NCBI GenBank assembly: GCA_023416995.1
Contig: JAEZGI010000039.1
Coordinates: 1 to 64,000 of the forward strand
Direction: 5' to 3'
DNA: 64,000 nt
DNA from: Bacteroidota bacterium
GTDB taxonomy: Bacteria; Bacteroidota; Bacteroidia; Chitinophagales; Chitinophagaceae
The notes below the pieces were generated by a model. The model saw only the letters and a list, made by a program, of their open reading frames with translations, was not told where the DNA came from and did not search any database. Position numbers and translations under genes: made by a program. Shown here in pieces: positions 62,217 through 64,000 of this stretch; the stretch's first letter is position 1, and every line of letters starts with the position of its first letter.

Positions 62217-63035
62217 ATGCAAGAGTTCATGGACTTCTGGGAACATATTGCCAGTTGGCAGCGGATAGCTATTCTGCTGGGAGGAATGATGCTGTTTTGG
62301 TTACTGGAAGGGTATTATCCATTGTTCTCCTTCACCTGGAAACGATACCGGCATGCAGGTATCAATCTCTTTTTTCTTTCAACAACAGTTATACTCAATC
62401 TGATTTTTGGAGTAATTACACTTTGGGTTTGCACCTGGGTGACCAGGAATGAATTCGGACTTATGCATTACCTCGACATCCCTTTATGGTCGAAGGTTAT
62501 TTTATGGCTGATGCTGATGGATTTCTTCTCTCAGTATCTTCCACATTATATGATGCATCGCGTTAAGTTTATGTGGAAGTTTCACATGATACATCACAGT
62601 GATACAAAGGTTGATGTTACTACGGGTACGCGACATCATCCGGGTGAATGGCTGTTTCGCGAGGCAACTACCATTGTTGGTGCGTTTCTGATCGGCCTGC
62701 CGGTCGCGATGTATTTCATGTACCGGAGCGTGGCAGCAATTTTTACACATTTTAATCATGCCAACATCCGGGTTCCTTTATGGCTCGATAAACCAATCAG
62801 TTTTGTGTTCGTTTCTCCCAATATGCATAAAGTGCATCATCACTATATGCGGCCTTACACTGATAAGAACTTCAGTAATATTTTTTCGTTGTGGGACCGC
62901 CTGTTTGGCACTTTCGCTTACGATGACCCACGGAATCTACGTTATGGGCTCGATGTGCTGGAAGACACGGATGATGAAGATGTCCGTTACCAGTTGAAAA
63001 TTCCTTTCAATAAAAAGATCAAAACTGATTATTAA
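62217..63035 (+). CDS. Sterol desaturase/fatty acid hydroxylase family protein
   Basis: A 272-residue membrane enzyme with at least four TM helices and the histidine motifs of a di-iron hydroxylase: HYMMH (H110, H114), HMIHH (H123, H126, H127) and HKVHHH (near 205). The family hydroxylates or desaturates lipids or carotenoids. I chose the ATG at 62217; a TTG at 62208 is also possible. Context (dnaN, kdsB) gives no clue to substrate. Confidence 0.92.
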   Translation: MQEFMDFWEHIASWQRIAILLGGMMLFWLLEGYYPLFSFTWKRYRHAGINLFFLSTTVILNLIFGVITLWVCTWVTRNEFGLMHYLDIPLWSKVILWLMLMDFFSQYLPHYMMHRVKFMWKFHMIHHSDTKVDVTTGTRHHPGEWLFREATTIVGAFLIGLPVAMYFMYRSVAAIFTHFNHANIRVPLWLDKPISFVFVSPNMHKVHHHYMRPYTDKNFSNIFSLWDRLFGTFAYDDPRNLRYGLDVLEDTDDEDVRYQLKIPFNKKIKTDY

Positions 63036-63176
63036 GGTTACAAAAACCCGAAAACATAGTATTAGTTCGACCTAAGTTGAATCCTGGTGCTTCCATTGCA
63101 ATTATTGATTGCTGACTTTTTTGAGGTATTACCTGAAGTTTTGTAGATATTTACACCGGCCGTAGGGATCGAGTAC

Positions 63177-63184
63177 TATTTTTG
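63177..63184 (+). promoter_or_regulatory. -7 element of kdsB
   Basis: TATTTTTG fits TAnnTTTG and lies 10 nt before the kdsB ATG; the predicted leader is a few nucleotides long. Confidence 0.5.
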
Positions 63185-63194
63185 TAACGCACGT

Positions 63195-63926
63195 ATGAAA
63201 ACAATAGCAATGATTCCAGCCCGGTACGCTTCGACGCGTTTCCCGGCAAAACTGATGCAAACTCTCGGTGATAAACCAGTGATCAGGCATACCCACGATG
63301 CTACCGTAAGCACAGGGCTTTTTGATGAGGTAGCAGTTATTACCGACAGCAAAATCATCTTTGATGAAATCGTAAACCATGGTGGCGTTGCCATCATGAG
63401 TAAAGGCGAACATGAAAGCGGCAGCGATCGCATTGCTGAAGCTGTGGCTGATATGGATGTTGATGTTATCATCAATGTTCAGGGCGATACTCCCTTTGTA
63501 AAAAAAGATCCTCTTGCACGACTTATTACACAATTCAATGACCCTTCGGTTAAAGTGGCTTCGTTGATGCAGGTTTTACGCGAGAAAGAATTTATCAATA
63601 ACCCAAGTTTCGTAAAAGTTACGGTTGACCGCAACAACAATTCACTGCTGTTCAGCCGCAGCCCGATACCTTATCCGCGCAGCGAAGAACCCCCTATTAC
63701 TTATTATAAACATATTGGCGTTTATGCTTTCAGGAAACAAGCGCTGATGGATTTTACTACCTGGCCCATTACCCCATTAGAAGCTGCTGAAAAAATTGAA
63801 TGTCTCCGGTATTTGGAATATGGTATCCAGCTTAAAATGGTCGAAGTTGATTACATGGGCGTTGAGATCGACACGCCCGAAGATTTACAAAGAGCAATCG
63901 CTTCTTTAAAGGAAAAAGAAGGATGA
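63195..63926 (+). CDS. kdsB: 3-deoxy-manno-octulosonate cytidylyltransferase
   Basis: A 243-residue KdsB that activates KDO with CTP for lipopolysaccharide core synthesis. Markers are MIPARYASTRFPAKLMQTLGDKPVIRHT, SGSDRIAEAVADMDVDVIINVQGDTPF and HIGVYAFRKQALMDFTTWP. Its stop codon overlaps the next start codon (ATGA), so translation is probably coupled. kdsA is not in the window. Confidence 0.97.
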   Translation: MKTIAMIPARYASTRFPAKLMQTLGDKPVIRHTHDATVSTGLFDEVAVITDSKIIFDEIVNHGGVAIMSKGEHESGSDRIAEAVADMDVDVIINVQGDTPFVKKDPLARLITQFNDPSVKVASLMQVLREKEFINNPSFVKVTVDRNNNSLLFSRSPIPYPRSEEPPITYYKHIGVYAFRKQALMDFTTWPITPLEAAEKIECLRYLEYGIQLKMVEVDYMGVEIDTPEDLQRAIASLKEKEG

Positions 63927-64000
63927 ATTCAGGATTTAAAAAGGAACAGATGAACAAACCATTATGGGGAATCGATTTGGGGGGAACTAAGATTGAGGGC
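63923..64000 (+). CDS. ROK family kinase, N-terminal fragment
   Basis: Only 26 codons are visible before the right edge. The segment NKPLWGIDLGGTKIEG is the phosphate-1 motif (DLGGT) of ROK sugar kinases and repressors. A second ATG at 63950 gives the more usual N-terminus. Members act on glucose, N-acetylglucosamine or mannose; which one cannot be told. It overlaps kdsB by 4 bp. Confidence 0.85.
   Translation, partial: MNSGFKKEQMNKPLWGIDLGGTKIEG

Noticed and set aside
63036..63194. Gap between the hydroxylase gene and kdsB
   Set aside because: Apart from the kdsB -7 element nothing convincing was seen; no open frame or stable hairpin.

Overview
The window reads as a contiguous piece of a Bacteroidota chromosome, most likely from the Chitinophagaceae or a close relative. 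The signs are a dialkylresorcinol/flexirubin-type pigment cluster, a type IX secretion C-terminal sorting domain, lineage-typical families (DUF2480, DUF5606, tail-fibre-like secreted proteins), few Shine-Dalgarno sites, and several promoters of the Bacteroidota form TAnnTTTG with an upstream TTTG. No insertion sequence, prophage, plasmid gene or CRISPR array was seen. The family assignment is inferred from content only.

Positions 1-9.0 kb hold the right part of an aryl polyene/dialkylresorcinol (flexirubin-like) cluster. A truncated ammonia-lyase gene reads leftwards off the edge. A tight plus-strand operon then runs: secreted protein, darA, darB, small unknown, BtrH-like protein, ABC ATPase, ABC permease, ACP, ketosynthase, and a ketosynthase-like protein lacking the active-site Cys. 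A BON lipoprotein, a BON/SH3 protein and tRNA-Lys(CTT) follow. Between nadA and the divergent ppiD-like gene lies about 600 bp with nine DnaA-box-like sites, the best candidate for a replication origin here.

Positions 14-30 kb hold DUF2480, corA, an FMN reductase, uvrB and polA, then a large secreted low-complexity protein. A three-gene minus-strand set of secreted proteins follows: two tail-fibre-like paralogues and one with a T9SS sorting domain. Positions 30-39.5 kb hold stress and metal functions. These are an ECF sigma/anti-sigma operon with two CpxP/CnrX-like periplasmic proteins, and an SCO-Fur operon divergent from a MerC-domain gene whose promoter carries a palindrome typical of a Fur-family operator. 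M3 peptidase, NifU and pnuC-nadR (nicotinamide riboside salvage) genes also lie here.

Positions 39.5-64 kb are mainly housekeeping and envelope genes: GT39, mtgA, a LysE exporter beside a GH3-type synthetase, GT2, an ArsR regulator next to an Old Yellow Enzyme, suhB-like and thiL, an S41 peptidase, nagA with a nitrilase, and a J-domain membrane protein. A TolC/RND/adaptor efflux operon comes next, whose RND pump carries an EF-hand-like loop. The window ends with recX, dnaN, DUF2007, a sterol-desaturase-like hydroxylase, kdsB and the start of a ROK kinase gene. No clearly undescribed system is evident. The most promising leads are the BtrH-like protein in the pigment operon, the Fur-type operator circuit, the CnrYXH-like sigma operon, the putative oriC and the EF-hand RND pump.
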